Assembly (NCBI GenBank): GCA_030018495.1
Contig: JASEFS010000002.1
Location: 139,359-188,627, forward strand
Origin: Deltaproteobacteria bacterium
GTDB taxonomy: Bacteria > Desulfobacterota > Desulfobaccia > Desulfobaccales > 0-14-0-80-60-11
Length of the DNA stretch: 49,269 nucleotides
Direction of reading: 5' to 3'
This document shows positions 16,315-24,689 of this stretch, piece by piece. A program made the translations under genes and the position numbers. Numbering within the stretch: position 1 is the first letter of the stretch; each line of letters opens with the position of its first letter. Under the pieces are notes generated by a model that was given only the letters and a program-made list of their open reading frames with translations, made no database searches and was not told the DNA's origin.

Positions 16315-16845
16315 TTGGTGGAACCCTTGGAAATTCCGGCCCAAATCAAACAGCGGGCCAGGGATAATTTCGAAACCGGCCTGAACTGCGCCGAGTCTGT
16401 TTTGGAGGCTTTCTTACATTATATCCCCACCGGTTTGCCCGGCGAGTGCATGTGCCTCATGACCGGATTCGGCGGGGGAGGGGGCCTGTTCGGCGACACC
16501 TGCGGCTCTCTGGTCGGGGCCATGGCGGCTTTGGGCGCGGTGTACGGCCGCCGGCAAGTCCCTGTCGATGCCGAGGCGGCGGTGGCTGAACTCTATGGAA
16601 ATCCCGGCCTTTATCGCCTGTTCAACCGTCTCATGAACGAGTTCAGGCGGCGCTTCGGCAACACCCAGTGCCGGGCGCTCACCCTGAAGTGGCAGGGCAA
16701 GGACTGGCTCTCAAACGGCCACCTCCGCTTCTGCCGCAACTTGGTCACCGCGGCCGCGGGCCTGGCCGCAGAAATGGCTTATCCCCAGGACCTGGAACGC
16801 TGGGGCCGGGAACCTTTCGGAGAAAACGTGGAGGATCTTATCTGA
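16315..16845 (+). CDS. C-GCAxxG-C-C family redox-type protein
   Basis: This 176-residue protein has the spaced cysteines of this family: LNCAESV near residue 25, ECMC near 43, the Gly-rich GFGGGGGLFGDTCGSLVGA block at about 51-69, TQCRAL near 121 and RFCRN near 140. The family is common in anaerobes and is believed to bind a metal centre or act in electron transfer, but its role is not established. Initiation is at TTG 16315 or GTG 16318. The stop is one base before the trpS start, so the two genes are co-transcribed. Confidence 0.75.
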   Translation: MVEPLEIPAQIKQRARDNFETGLNCAESVLEAFLHYIPTGLPGECMCLMTGFGGGGGLFGDTCGSLVGAMAALGAVYGRRQVPVDAEAAVAELYGNPGLYRLFNRLMNEFRRRFGNTQCRALTLKWQGKDWLSNGHLRFCRNLVTAAAGLAAEMAYPQDLERWGREPFGENVEDLI

Positions 16846-16846
16846 C

Positions 16847-17863
16847 ATGGCTGAAGAAACCAAGCGCCGCATCTTAAGCGGCATGCGGCCCACGGGCAAA
16901 CTGCATTTGGGCAACTACTACGGGGCCCTCTACAACTGGCTCAAATTGCAAGAAGAATACGAATGCTACTATTTCGTGGCGGACTGGCACGCCCTGACCA
17001 CGGAATATGACGCCCCCCAGCCCCTTGGGGGCTATATTGCGGAAATGGTGATAGATTGGCTGGCCGTGGGCCTGGACCCGCAGCGGAGCACCATCTTCGT
17101 GCAGTCGGCCATCCCCGAGCATGCCGAACTCTACCTGATTTTCGGCATGTTTACGCCGGTCCCCTGGCTGGAGCGCGTCCCCACCTACAAGGACCAGATG
17201 CAGGAATTATCCCACAAGGAGCTGGCCACCTACGGATTTTTGGGCTACCCCGTGCTCCAGGCCGCGGACATCCTGGTGTACAAGGCCCACGGAGTGCCGG
17301 TGGGGGTGGACCAGGTGCCTCACGTGGAAATGACCCGGGAGATCGCCCGGCGCTTCAATCACCTTTACAAGCCCATTTTCCCTGAGCCGGAGGCCTTGCT
17401 GGCGGAGGTGCCCAAACTCACCGGCACCGACGGCCGCAAAATGAGTAAGAGTTACGATAACTGCATCTACCTGAGCGATCCGCCTGAGGTTATGGCCAGG
17501 AAGGTAAGCCGGATGGTGACCGACGTGGGCCGGCCTTACCGGAAGGACCCGGGGGAGCCGGACCGGTGTCTGGCTTTTCCCTTTCACCGCCTCAACCTGC
17601 CGGTGGAAAAAATTGAGGAAATTATGACGGCTTGCCGCAGCGCGGAACTTGGCTGCGTGGAGTGCAAGAAACTCTTGGCCGAAGCTCTGGTGGCGAACTT
17701 GACCCCTATTTATGAGAAGAGGCGGTTTTACGAGGCCCGCCCGGACATGGTCCGGGAAGTGCTTCTGCAAGGGAACAAACAGGCCCGGGAGCAAGCCCGG
17801 CGCACCATGCATGAAGTGAGGGAGGCCATCGCGTTTCATCTGGATTTTCAACTCTGGGTCTGA
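16847..17863 (+). CDS. trpS: tryptophanyl-tRNA synthetase
   Basis: This 338-residue class Ic aminoacyl-tRNA synthetase has the HIGH-equivalent motif in PTGKLHLGNYYGA (15-27) and KMSKS at 198-202. It charges tRNA-Trp in the cytoplasm. Length and the VDQVPHVEMTREIARRFN block are typical of the bacterial enzyme. It starts one base after the upstream stop, with a GGAGG about 12 bases before the ATG inside the previous gene. A perfect palindrome lies 55 bp after its stop. Confidence 0.96.
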   Translation: MAEETKRRILSGMRPTGKLHLGNYYGALYNWLKLQEEYECYYFVADWHALTTEYDAPQPLGGYIAEMVIDWLAVGLDPQRSTIFVQSAIPEHAELYLIFGMFTPVPWLERVPTYKDQMQELSHKELATYGFLGYPVLQAADILVYKAHGVPVGVDQVPHVEMTREIARRFNHLYKPIFPEPEALLAEVPKLTGTDGRKMSKSYDNCIYLSDPPEVMARKVSRMVTDVGRPYRKDPGEPDRCLAFPFHRLNLPVEKIEEIMTACRSAELGCVECKKLLAEALVANLTPIYEKRRFYEARPDMVREVLLQGNKQAREQARRTMHEVREAIAFHLDFQLWV

Positions 17864-17917
17864 CGCAGGTCGACAGGCGCGTCCCCCGGATGCATACTCC
17901 AAGGGAAGGCCGAGCCG

Positions 17918-17937
17918 GGGCGGGTTTAAACCCGCCC
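17918..17937. repeat. perfect 20-bp palindrome after trpS
   Basis: GGGCGGGTTT (17918-17927) is followed directly by AAACCCGCCC (17928-17937), a perfect self-complement without a loop. It lies between trpS and the pseudouridine synthase gene. It may be a transcription terminator without T-run, a protein-binding site, or one copy of the dispersed GC-rich palindromes seen elsewhere in the window. Confidence 0.6.
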
Positions 17938-18105
17938 TTACCATTGCCTCACCAGCCGCAACCTGGTTACCCCGGGCAGGGCGTCAATCTTCGCCAGAAA
18001 AGGGGAGGGGATTCACGCCCTGACGACTGGAGCAATGAACGAGAATGGGGGCGGGAACAGGTGCCGCGGCTTGCGTCTCGCACTTTCCAGCCATATGGAA
18101 TAATT

Positions 18106-18828
18106 ATGCCCCTGGAGCGGTTGCAGAAATTCCTCTCCCGGTGCGGGGTGGCTTCCCGGCGCCAGGCAGAGCTATGGATTCAGGAGGGCAAGGTCAGGGT
18201 CAACGGCCAGGTGGTGACCGAGTTGGGCGTCAAAATCGACCCGGAGCGCGACCGGGTGCAGGTGGCGGGCCGCCGGGTGCGGCCCGCGGCGCCGGTTGTC
18301 CTTATGGTGCACAAGCCCTCCGGCTACGTGTCCACCACGAAGGACCCGCAGGGCCGTCGGGTGGTGACCGACCTGGCCCCCAAGCATTACGGCCGCCTGT
18401 ACCCTGTGGGCCGCTTGGACTATGACGCCACCGGCCTGATGCTGCTCACCAATGACGGGGCGCTGGCCCAACGACTCATGCACCCGCGCTACCAGGTGCC
18501 CCGCACCTACCGGGTCACGGTGGCGGGGCAGATGGCCGACGGAGCGCTGCGTCGCTTGGCCGAAGGAATAAAGATCAATGGCAGGGAGGTGCCGGCCGCG
18601 GTGACGCTCATCAAAAGCCAGGCCGATAAGACGGTCCTGGAACTCACCGTATGGGAGGGGCGCTATCACTTGGTAAAGCGCCTCATGGATAAAACTGGAC
18701 ATCAGGTCCTGAAGCTCAAGCGCATCGCGTTCGGCCCTCTGAAGCTGGGGGGGTTGCCCCGGGGCGCCTGCCGGCCCCTGAGCAAACAGGAACTGTCCGC
18801 TTTAAGAAATATAGATGATAGTATCTGA
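18106..18828 (+). CDS. RluB/RsuA-family rRNA pseudouridine synthase
   Basis: This 240-residue protein has an N-terminal S4 RNA-binding domain (LQKFLSRCGVASRRQAE, 6-22) followed by the RsuA-type catalytic domain with GRLDYDATGLMLLTNDG, where D105 is the catalytic aspartate. It isomerises a uridine in ribosomal RNA, most likely 23S helix 89 (RluB type) from its length. ATG at 18106 is chosen because it starts directly at the S4 domain. The longer open frame upstream runs through the palindrome and shows no homology. The M50 protease gene follows after 3 bp. Confidence 0.88.
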   Translation: MPLERLQKFLSRCGVASRRQAELWIQEGKVRVNGQVVTELGVKIDPERDRVQVAGRRVRPAAPVVLMVHKPSGYVSTTKDPQGRRVVTDLAPKHYGRLYPVGRLDYDATGLMLLTNDGALAQRLMHPRYQVPRTYRVTVAGQMADGALRRLAEGIKINGREVPAAVTLIKSQADKTVLELTVWEGRYHLVKRLMDKTGHQVLKLKRIAFGPLKLGGLPRGACRPLSKQELSALRNIDDSI

Positions 18829-18831
18829 ACG

Positions 18832-19794
18832 GTGACGGACTTGTCTCAGAACGGCGATCCCCAGGAAATTTCCGAATTTTATCCCCGGCAAGAGGAGTAT
18901 GTCGGCGGAGAGCGTCCCGGCCCGCCGCCAGGGCCAGAGGCCGGCCCCTCCCGTCGGCCGCGCCTCGTGGTGCACGCGGGCTTGTTCCTGGCCACGGTCG
19001 TCACCACCATCCTGGCCGGAGCCATTCAACAGGGGGTCAACCCTTTTGAGACTCCCGGCCTGATATATAAGGGCATACCTTTTTCTTTCACCTTACTCTT
19101 TATCCTGGGGGCTCATGAAATGGGCCATTACCTGATCTCCCGGTGGCACCGGCTGGATTGTTCCCTGCCGTATTTCCTTCCGGCGCCGCCGTTTCCCTTC
19201 ATTGTCGGCACTTTCGGGGCCTTTATCCGCATCCGTTCCCCCATTCAGGACAAGCGGGCGCTTCTCGACGTCGGGTGTTCCGGCCCCCTGGTGGGGGTGG
19301 CGGTGTCAGTGCCGGTTCTTATCATCGGGCTCAAGCTGTCGACCATCAAGGTGATGCCGCCGGGCAGCGGCGGCCTGATTCTGGGAGAGCCCCTGCTGTT
19401 TCAGTTGATAAACTGGCTGGTGATCGGGTCTCTTCCTGTAGACCACCACGTCCTGCTGCACCCGGTGGCCTTTGCCGGTTGGATCGGGCTTTTGGTGACC
19501 ACCCTGAACCTTTTGCCGGTGGGGCAGTTGGACGGCGGCCATGTGGCTTACGCCCTATTTCCGGACCATCACCGAAAAATCTCCCTGGCCTGCCTGGGGG
19601 TGTTGGTGGTCTTCGGCGTCGTCACTTGGGCAGGATGGCTTTTCTGGGCCTTGCTGTTAGTCTTTTTGGGGTTCCGCCACCCGCCGCCTGCGCATTACTG
19701 GATCAGCCTGGATCGGCGACGCAAAATTTTGGGGATGATCACCATTATTGTGTTCTTATTGACTTTTACTCCTACCCCGTTTGTGATCGAATAG
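18832..19794 (+). CDS. site-2-protease-type M50 metalloprotease
   Basis: This 320-residue membrane protein has a proline-rich cytoplasmic N-terminus (about 1-45) and then several membrane helices. The zinc site is HEMGH at 95-99 with the third ligand in VGQLDGGHVAY near residue 230, the layout of the bacterial/plant EGY-like S2P group that lacks a PDZ domain. It would cut membrane-bound substrates inside the bilayer. Initiation is at GTG 18832, 3 bp after the pseudouridine synthase stop. Regulated substrates are unknown. Confidence 0.87.
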   Translation: MTDLSQNGDPQEISEFYPRQEEYVGGERPGPPPGPEAGPSRRPRLVVHAGLFLATVVTTILAGAIQQGVNPFETPGLIYKGIPFSFTLLFILGAHEMGHYLISRWHRLDCSLPYFLPAPPFPFIVGTFGAFIRIRSPIQDKRALLDVGCSGPLVGVAVSVPVLIIGLKLSTIKVMPPGSGGLILGEPLLFQLINWLVIGSLPVDHHVLLHPVAFAGWIGLLVTTLNLLPVGQLDGGHVAYALFPDHHRKISLACLGVLVVFGVVTWAGWLFWALLLVFLGFRHPPPAHYWISLDRRRKILGMITIIVFLLTFTPTPFVIE

Positions 19795-19843
19795 GCGCAA
19801 AAGATTTACCGGATTGAGTTGCTTGAAAAAAGGGGAAGCGAAT

Positions 19844-20257
19844 ATGGTTTGCAGAAAAGCGGCTTTTTTCCTGGTGTTGTTTTGCCTGGCGGCGACCCTG
19901 GCCTCGGCCGATATCATCGGCACGGCGGACCAGCAGGTGCAGGCCGTGGCCGACCCCATTTTGGACGATCTCCTGGCCGGCTTCAATGAAGGGGATTATC
20001 AGAAGTATTCCAAAGATTTTGACCAGACGCTGAAGGAGTCGCTGCCGGAAGCAAGATTTAAACAGGTCAGAGGCGAAATTTTACAAAAGCTCGGCAAATA
20101 TCAATCCAGAAAATATCTGGGATTTCTCAATCAGAATAAGTTCACCGTGGTTCTCTGGAAGGGCAAATTCAGCAACAGCACCAGCGACGTCTTAATAAAG
20201 CTGGTGACCTCCAAGCGGCCGGACAAGGTGGTGGTGGTAGGACTCTGGTTTCAATAA
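19844..20257 (+). CDS. small exported DUF3887-like protein
   Basis: This 137-residue protein has a cleavable signal peptide (hydrophobic AAFFLVLFCLAATLASA) and one mature domain with the pattern ILDDLLAGFNEGDYQKYSKDFD ... ESLPEARFKQVRGEI ... KLGKYQSRKYLG, typical of DUF3887 domains. These are periplasmic or extracellular folds with no known catalysis. ATG at 19844 has a good AGGGGAAG ribosome site; the open frame extends 30 bases further upstream without one. It lies 49 bp after the M50 protease gene and may be read with it. Confidence 0.7.
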   Translation: MVCRKAAFFLVLFCLAATLASADIIGTADQQVQAVADPILDDLLAGFNEGDYQKYSKDFDQTLKESLPEARFKQVRGEILQKLGKYQSRKYLGFLNQNKFTVVLWKGKFSNSTSDVLIKLVTSKRPDKVVVVGLWFQ

Positions 20258-20260
20258 AGT

Positions 20261-20290
20261 GGTTTTTGGTTTTCGGTTTTTGGTTTTCGG
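20261..20290. repeat. heptamer tract GGTTTTT/GGTTTTC, left arm
   Basis: Four 7-bp units (GGTTTTT, GGTTTTC, GGTTTTT, GGTTTTC) follow the DUF3887-like gene by 3 bp. The arm at 20371-20396 carries the roughly complementary word AGAAAAC, so the two could pair across about 80 bp. Confidence 0.75.
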
Positions 20291-20370
20291 CAAAAAAAAG
20301 AAAAGTCCTATTCTCGTTATTGGATAAGGCAAAGATTTTATTAACTTTAATATAGTTTGTCTTCATCAAC

Positions 20371-20396
20371 AGAAAACAGAAAGAAAACAGAAAACT
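20371..20396. repeat. heptamer tract AGAAAAC, right arm
   Basis: AGAAAAC, AGAA, AGAAAAC, AGAAAAC: three full units and one broken unit directly before the Nudix gene, in inverted relation to the arm at 20261-20290. The tract is open in frame with the Nudix gene, so it creates a false longer N-terminus for that protein. Confidence 0.7.
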
Positions 20397-20410
20397 CTAA
20401 AGAGGGCAAT

Positions 20411-20932
20411 TTGTCCTGGCCGGGTCCTGAGAATTATAAATTCTGTCCCGTGTGCGGCGGAGAGCTGGTAGAGCGGCTCCTCAAGGCAGGGGAGCCCAAG
20501 CGGCTGGTATGCATCCGCTGCGGTTTTGTCTTCTATATCGACCCCAAGCTGGCGGTTCTGTCCCTGGTGCCCTACCAGGGAGGCCTGGTCATGGTGCGTC
20601 GCTCCATCGAGCCGGGCTATGGGCTGTGGGTCGTGCCCGGGGGATTTGTGGACGCGGGCGAAAGAGTGGAAGACGCGGTGGTGCGCGAGACCCAGGAAGA
20701 AGCCGGACTTGTAGTCCGGGTGGTGCGCCTTCTTAAGGTCCATTCCTACCGGCACTCCCGCACTGTGGTGCTGTCCTATATCACCGAGTATCTTGGCGGG
20801 GAACTGGTTGCGGGTGACGAGGAACTGGAGGCCCGGGTCTTTGGCCCGGCGGAAATCCCCTGGGAAGAAATCGCTTTCAGCTCCACTCGGGACGCGTTGA
20901 AGGAATATTTGGAATTACAGGGAAAAGTTTGA
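20411..20932 (+). CDS. Nudix hydrolase with N-terminal zinc ribbon
   Basis: This 173-residue protein has a four-cysteine zinc ribbon (CPVC ... CIRC, about 10-35) followed by a Nudix domain. The box GFVDAGERVEDAVVRETQEEAGL matches GX5EX7REUXEEXGU in full. Such zinc-ribbon Nudix proteins resemble NudC-type NADH pyrophosphatases or ADP-ribose hydrolases, but the substrate is not decided by the box. TTG at 20411 is preferred, because an AGAGGGC ribosome site sits just before it and the longer frame from 20357 is made of heptamer repeat. pyrE follows after 12 bp. Confidence 0.82.
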   Translation: MSWPGPENYKFCPVCGGELVERLLKAGEPKRLVCIRCGFVFYIDPKLAVLSLVPYQGGLVMVRRSIEPGYGLWVVPGGFVDAGERVEDAVVRETQEEAGLVVRVVRLLKVHSYRHSRTVVLSYITEYLGGELVAGDEELEARVFGPAEIPWEEIAFSSTRDALKEYLELQGKV

Positions 20933-20944
20933 CGGTGAGAGAAG

Positions 20945-21499
20945 ATGGCGATTACTGCTAAAAGACAGCGATTGCTTCAACTCCTGAAAGAAAAATCCTT
21001 CCGCTATTCCCCCGGCGCCCCCTTCAAGCTGGCCTCGGGGCGGGAAAGCCCCTATTATGTAGATTGTCGGCCGGTGACCCACAGCGCCGAGGGCCTGGCC
21101 CTCATCGGCGACCTTTATTTTGACCTTATCAAAGACCTGGACGTGCAAGGCATCGGCGGCCTCACCATGGGCGCGGACCCCATCGCCCATGCCGCGGCCC
21201 TGGTGAGTTTTCAGCAGGGCAAGCCGGTGAACGCCTTTTCGGTGCGCAAGTTCGCCAAGGAGTACGGCGCCGGGGGTCTGGTGGTGGGCGGCGTCAAGCC
21301 CGGCGACCGGGTGGTCATCGTGGAGGACGTGGTCACCACCGGCGGCTCCACTATTAAGGCGGTCAACGCGGCCCGGGAGTTCGGTCTGGAAGTGGTCCGG
21401 GTGCTTATTCTGGTGGACCGGGAGGAAGGTGGCAGAGAGGCGATAGCAAAGCTGGTGCCCCTGGTTCAAGCCGTGTTTACCCTGACGGAATTGAAATGA
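20945..21499 (+). CDS. pyrE: orotate phosphoribosyltransferase
   Basis: This 184-residue type I phosphoribosyltransferase has the PRPP-binding motif VIVEDVVTTGGSTIKAV at about 119-135 and the family start FRYSPGAPFKLASGRESPYYVDCR. It makes orotidine monophosphate from orotate and PRPP in pyrimidine synthesis. Length is typical. It lies close behind the Nudix gene and probably shares its transcript. Confidence 0.93.
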   Translation: MAITAKRQRLLQLLKEKSFRYSPGAPFKLASGRESPYYVDCRPVTHSAEGLALIGDLYFDLIKDLDVQGIGGLTMGADPIAHAAALVSFQQGKPVNAFSVRKFAKEYGAGGLVVGGVKPGDRVVIVEDVVTTGGSTIKAVNAAREFGLEVVRVLILVDREEGGREAIAKLVPLVQAVFTLTELK

Positions 21500-21559
21500 G
21501 CTTTTCAGACAGGATGGTCATGCGCTCCGATCATTGAGGACACTCGGAGGAGGACGACC

Positions 21560-22039
21560 GTGAAAATTAGCTGGAGAATGGCCCTGGCAATCACCCTCCT
21601 GCTAGGTCCGATGGGCGGAACCAGCCCGGCTTTGGAGACCGGAGGCGGGCTGAAACAGACGGTGTATGTGCCCGTTTATTCGCACATCTATTACAGCAGC
21701 AAACCTCTTACCATCAACCTTGCCGCCACCCTGAGCATCCGCAATACCGACTTGTCGCATTCCATCACTGTGACCTCCGTCAAATATTATGATGAAAAAG
21801 GCAAGCTTCTCAAAGAGCACCAAAAGGAGCCCCTAAGTCTGCCTCCCCTGGCGTCCAAAGATTTTTTCATCAGGGAATCGGATGTAGCCGGAGGCATCGG
21901 GGCCTCATTCCTGGTGGAGTGGAAATCGGACCAGCAGGTTTCCGAGCCCCTTATTGAAGCGGTCATGATAGGCGCCGCGGGCACCCCTTTGGGAATTTCC
22001 TTTGTGACCCGGGGCCGGGTAATCAAAGGCTCGCCCTAA
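21560..22039 (+). CDS. exported DUF3124 protein
   Basis: This 159-residue protein has a signal peptide (AITLLLGPMGGTSPALE) and a beta-rich mature domain. The conserved pieces VYVPVYSHIYYSS, LSIRNTD, GASFLVEWKS and AVMIGAAGTPLGISFVTRG match DUF3124, a periplasmic family without known activity. It starts with GTG 21560 after a GGAGGAGG ribosome site and converges on the lipoprotein gene, 51 bp between stops. No other functional clue is visible. Confidence 0.72.
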   Translation: MKISWRMALAITLLLGPMGGTSPALETGGGLKQTVYVPVYSHIYYSSKPLTINLAATLSIRNTDLSHSITVTSVKYYDEKGKLLKEHQKEPLSLPPLASKDFFIRESDVAGGIGASFLVEWKSDQQVSEPLIEAVMIGAAGTPLGISFVTRGRVIKGSP

Positions 22040-22090
22040 TCAGCAGGGCCGCGACGCCAGTGAGTCGCCGGGCAGACGGCAGTCCGAAGC

Positions 22091-22687
22091 TTAAAAATCC
22101 ACGCTTTCCGCCACGATTCGCAGCCGGCTGGGATCATAGCCGGTGCCGGGGGATCTGGTCAGAAGGCCGGTCACTGTTATCGGCTCCTCTAAACTTTGCG
22201 AGCCCAGGCGCTCTATCTGCTTTTTATCCTGGAGATCGCCGAAGAAGACCTCCAACATGCCTTCGGGGGCCTGAAGATACAGAGTTTTCTTGTGCATCAT
22301 TACCGGGCCCGGCGTCCCCTTGACGGTTACCCTGGTGCCGGTAAGGCGGTCTTTGTCCTGGAGCAGTTGGCTGAGGGAAATTGCCTTGGGTGAAGGGGCT
22401 GCCGACGGTCCGGCCGTCGAGGGTTCGGCCGGAGGAGGCATGGGCGCTGCGGGTTCCCCCGGCTCCTGCATCTCCTTCAAAGTATCCTGGATCTGCTTTT
22501 GCCCCGCCTTCAATTGATCGATTTGCTGCTTTAGCGCCGCGACTTCTGTTTTCAGGGACTGAACGTCCTTCTGCAACTCCTGGTCGGTGGGGGCCGGAGC
22601 GCAGGCAAAACAAAGAAGCAGGCACATCACCAAAAAAATTCCAAAACAAAACAAAGGGCTTGGCCCGTTTAGTTTTACTCTTAGCAC
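22091..22687 (-). CDS. putative lipoprotein with coiled coil and OB-like C-terminus
   Basis: This 198-residue protein starts with a lipoprotein signal (LLLCFAC, Cys at about 29). Then comes a heptad-type coiled coil (LQKDVQSLKTEVAALKQQIDQLKAGQ, about 38-70), a Pro/Ala/Ser linker (75-103), and a C-terminal beta-rich domain (TGTRVTVKGTPG ... EEPITVTGLLTRS) resembling a small OB fold. It is probably outer-membrane anchored. GTG at 22687 is preceded by AAGGAGG at good spacing. Function is unknown. Confidence 0.7.
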   Translation of the reverse strand: MLRVKLNGPSPLFCFGIFLVMCLLLCFACAPAPTDQELQKDVQSLKTEVAALKQQIDQLKAGQKQIQDTLKEMQEPGEPAAPMPPPAEPSTAGPSAAPSPKAISLSQLLQDKDRLTGTRVTVKGTPGPVMMHKKTLYLQAPEGMLEVFFGDLQDKKQIERLGSQSLEEPITVTGLLTRSPGTGYDPSRLRIVAESVDF

Positions 22688-22845
22688 CGAGGTCCTCCTT
22701 GGACGGAATTTACAGGCTGCTCATTTAGCTAATACAATCCGGCGCGGCAACTGTCAATCGGCAATTTACCTTCACGCCGCAACCGGTTACAATAAGGCGT
22801 CAGCAGGTCAGGGTAACGTTGAGATCAAGCCGAATTTGTTTTTTA

Positions 22846-22875
22846 CAGAAAACAGAAAACGGAAAACTGAAAACT
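22846..22875. repeat. heptamer tract CAGAAAA/CTGAAAA
   Basis: Four 7-bp units (CAGAAAA, CAGAAAA, CGGAAAA, CTGAAAA) plus CT end 6 bp before the ribosome site of the UDP-glucuronate decarboxylase gene. The word matches that of the long tract at 37241-37347. No inverted partner was seen nearby. Confidence 0.7.
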
Positions 22876-22894
22876 AATAAAGGAGCAGCCTTAC

Positions 22895-23863
22895 ATGGCC
22901 GTTATTTTAGTCACCGGCGGCGCGGGCTTTATCGGCTCCCATCTGGTGGAATACCTCCTGGGACAGGGTCACCAGGTCTTAAGCCTGGACAATTATTTCA
23001 CCGGTTCCAAGGAAAATCTTCAACACCTCCGGCATGACCCCCGGCTGGAACTGATCCGCCATGATATCGTCAACCCCATCATGCTTGAGGTGGAGCAGAT
23101 CTACCACCTGGCGTGTCCCGCGTCGCCGGTGCACTATCAATACAACCCGGTGAAGACCATCAAGACCAATGTTATGGGGACGCTCAACATGCTGGGGCTG
23201 GCCAAGCGGGTGCGTGCCAGGATTTTGCTGGCCTCCACCTCCGAGATTTACGGCGACCCCAAGGTGCATCCCCAGACCGAGGATTATTGGGGCAACGTCA
23301 ACTGTTTGGGTCCAAGGAGTTGTTATGACGAAGGCAAACGGGTGGCCGAGACGCTCATGATGGATTACCACCGGCAAAACCGGGTGGACATCAGGATCGC
23401 CCGCATCTTCAACACTTACGGGCCTAAAATGGCCATCAACGACGGCCGGGTGATCAGCAACTTCATTGTCCAGGCCCTGACCGGCCAGGAAATCACCATT
23501 TACGGCGAAGGCCGGCAGACCCGGTCGTTTTGTTATGTCTCGGATTTGGTCAGGGGCCTGGCGGCCCTCATGAATTGCGAGGACTTTCATGAGCCGGTCA
23601 ACCTGGGAAATCCCGAAGAGTACACCATTGTTGAACTTGCCCAAAAAATCATTGCCATGACCGGCAGTTCCTCACGTCTGAGTTTTCACCCCTTGCCTGC
23701 GGATGATCCGGTGAAGCGGCGGCCGGACATCACCCGGGCCCGGCAGCTGCTGAACTGGCAGCCCACGGTGCCGCTCGAGGACGGTTTGCGGCATACCATC
23801 CCCTATTTTACCGAGAAGCTCAAACAACAAAGCCATGTATTGGCGGCAAATCCGGCGCTCTAA
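22895..23863 (+). CDS. UDP-glucuronate decarboxylase (UXS-type SDR)
   Basis: This 322-residue extended SDR has TGGAGFIG at 7-14, the [14 protein letters not shown] active-site region and the Tyr-x3-Lys pair Y144/K148. The sequence around [16 protein letters not shown] and the IFNTYGPKM block are those of UDP-xylose synthase, which converts UDP-glucuronate to UDP-xylose for polysaccharide synthesis. A dTDP-glucose dehydratase is less likely given the CYDEGK context. The next gene starts inside its last 29 bases, so the two are coupled. Confidence 0.88.
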   Translation: MAVILVTGGAGFIGSHLVEYLLGQGHQVLSLDNYFTGSKENLQHLRHDPRLELIRHDIVNPIMLEVEQIYHLACPASPVHYQYNPVKTIKTNVMGTLNMLGLAKRVRARILLASTSEIYGDPKVHPQTEDYWGNVNCLGPRSCYDEGKRVAETLMMDYHRQNRVDIRIARIFNTYGPKMAINDGRVISNFIVQALTGQEITIYGEGRQTRSFCYVSDLVRGLAALMNCEDFHEPVNLGNPEEYTIVELAQKIIAMTGSSSRLSFHPLPADDPVKRRPDITRARQLLNWQPTVPLEDGLRHTIPYFTEKLKQQSHVLAANPAL

Positions 23864-24485
23864 AGTCAGCTTGCTGATTTTGCTGGCCGCGCTTCTCTGC
23901 TGCTGCGGGGCGCGGCCGCAGGTCCCGCCGCAGGAGGCCCTGGTTGTTGAGGTGGGGGACGGCGACACGGTGATCATTGCGGGCGGCCGGAAAGTCAGGC
24001 TCCTGGGCATTGACGCGCCGGAACTGGAAAAAGAGGGCCGGCCCGCGGACTTTCTGGCCCACAAGGCCAAGGCGGAGCTGGCCCGGCTGATTAACGGCCA
24101 ACGGCTGCGCCTGGAGTACGATGAATTACGCTATGACCAGTACGGCCGGCTGCTGGCCTATCTCTTTTTGCCGGACGGCTCGCTGGTCAACGCCGAAATG
24201 GTGCGCCAGGGCCTGGCCAAGGTCTATATCTTTCCCCCCAATACCCGCTACCAGGACAGACTGCTGGCCGCGCAGCGGGAAGCCCTGGAAGCCCGCCGGG
24301 GCCTGTGGCAGCAAGCCTTGGCAAAGGACGAGCCCTATTATATCGGCAATAAAAGCAGCCTGCGTTTCCATCGGCCCGACTGCCCCGGCGGCCGGCAGAC
24401 CGCACCGGGCAATCGGGTGCAGCTCGAATCGCCCAAAGAAGCCTACCTCAAGGGATACAGCCCCTGCCGTATGTGCAAACCATGA
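23835..24485 (+). CDS. exported thermonuclease-family (SNase-like) lipoprotein
   Basis: This 216-residue protein has a hydrophobic export signal with a lipobox-like LLCCCG. The staphylococcal nuclease-like domain contains [24 protein letters not shown] (Asp ligands and catalytic Arg) and [23 protein letters not shown] short C-terminal module FHRPDC ... YSPCRMCKP looks like a small metal-binding unit often added to such nucleases. It probably degrades extracellular DNA or RNA. The ATG at 23835 lies within the upstream gene, giving a 29-bp overlap. Confidence 0.85.
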   Translation: MYWRQIRRSKVSLLILLAALLCCCGARPQVPPQEALVVEVGDGDTVIIAGGRKVRLLGIDAPELEKEGRPADFLAHKAKAELARLINGQRLRLEYDELRYDQYGRLLAYLFLPDGSLVNAEMVRQGLAKVYIFPPNTRYQDRLLAAQREALEARRGLWQQALAKDEPYYIGNKSSLRFHRPDCPGGRQTAPGNRVQLESPKEAYLKGYSPCRMCKP

Positions 24486-24490
24486 AAACA

Positions 24491-24524
24491 AGGGCGAAAA
24501 GACGAGAAGGCAAAGGGCAAAAAA
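24491..24524. repeat. purine tract with about 8-bp period
   Basis: GGGCGAAA, AGACGAGA, AGGCAAAG, GGCAAAAA: four loose 8-bp units just after the nuclease gene. A complementary tract lies at 24697-24726, in inverted relation across about 170 bp. Confidence 0.4.
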
Positions 24525-24599
24525 TAATTCCTAAAACTTCTCTTAGAGGAACCTTTGTCCTATCCAAGCCCAGACGAGTGAATTTTTGAAGTGAAGCCC

Positions 24600-24625
24600 G
24601 GTGGCACAGGCGTCTCGCCTGGGCA
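24600..24625. repeat. palindromic element CACAGGCGTCTCGCCTG
   Basis: GGTGGCACAGGCGTCTCGCCTGGGC contains the arms CAGGCG and CGCCTG around TCT. The same element, in the opposite orientation, occurs at 37097-37117 and 47688-47714, with very similar flanks (GGTGGCACAGGCG). It lies in the gap between the nuclease and alkyltransferase genes. Confidence 0.65.
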
Positions 24626-24689
24626 TATCGTTTGGTCCAAGAATTGGTTGACCAAATAACTTTTGTTTTGGGCAAATAACATCGAGAAA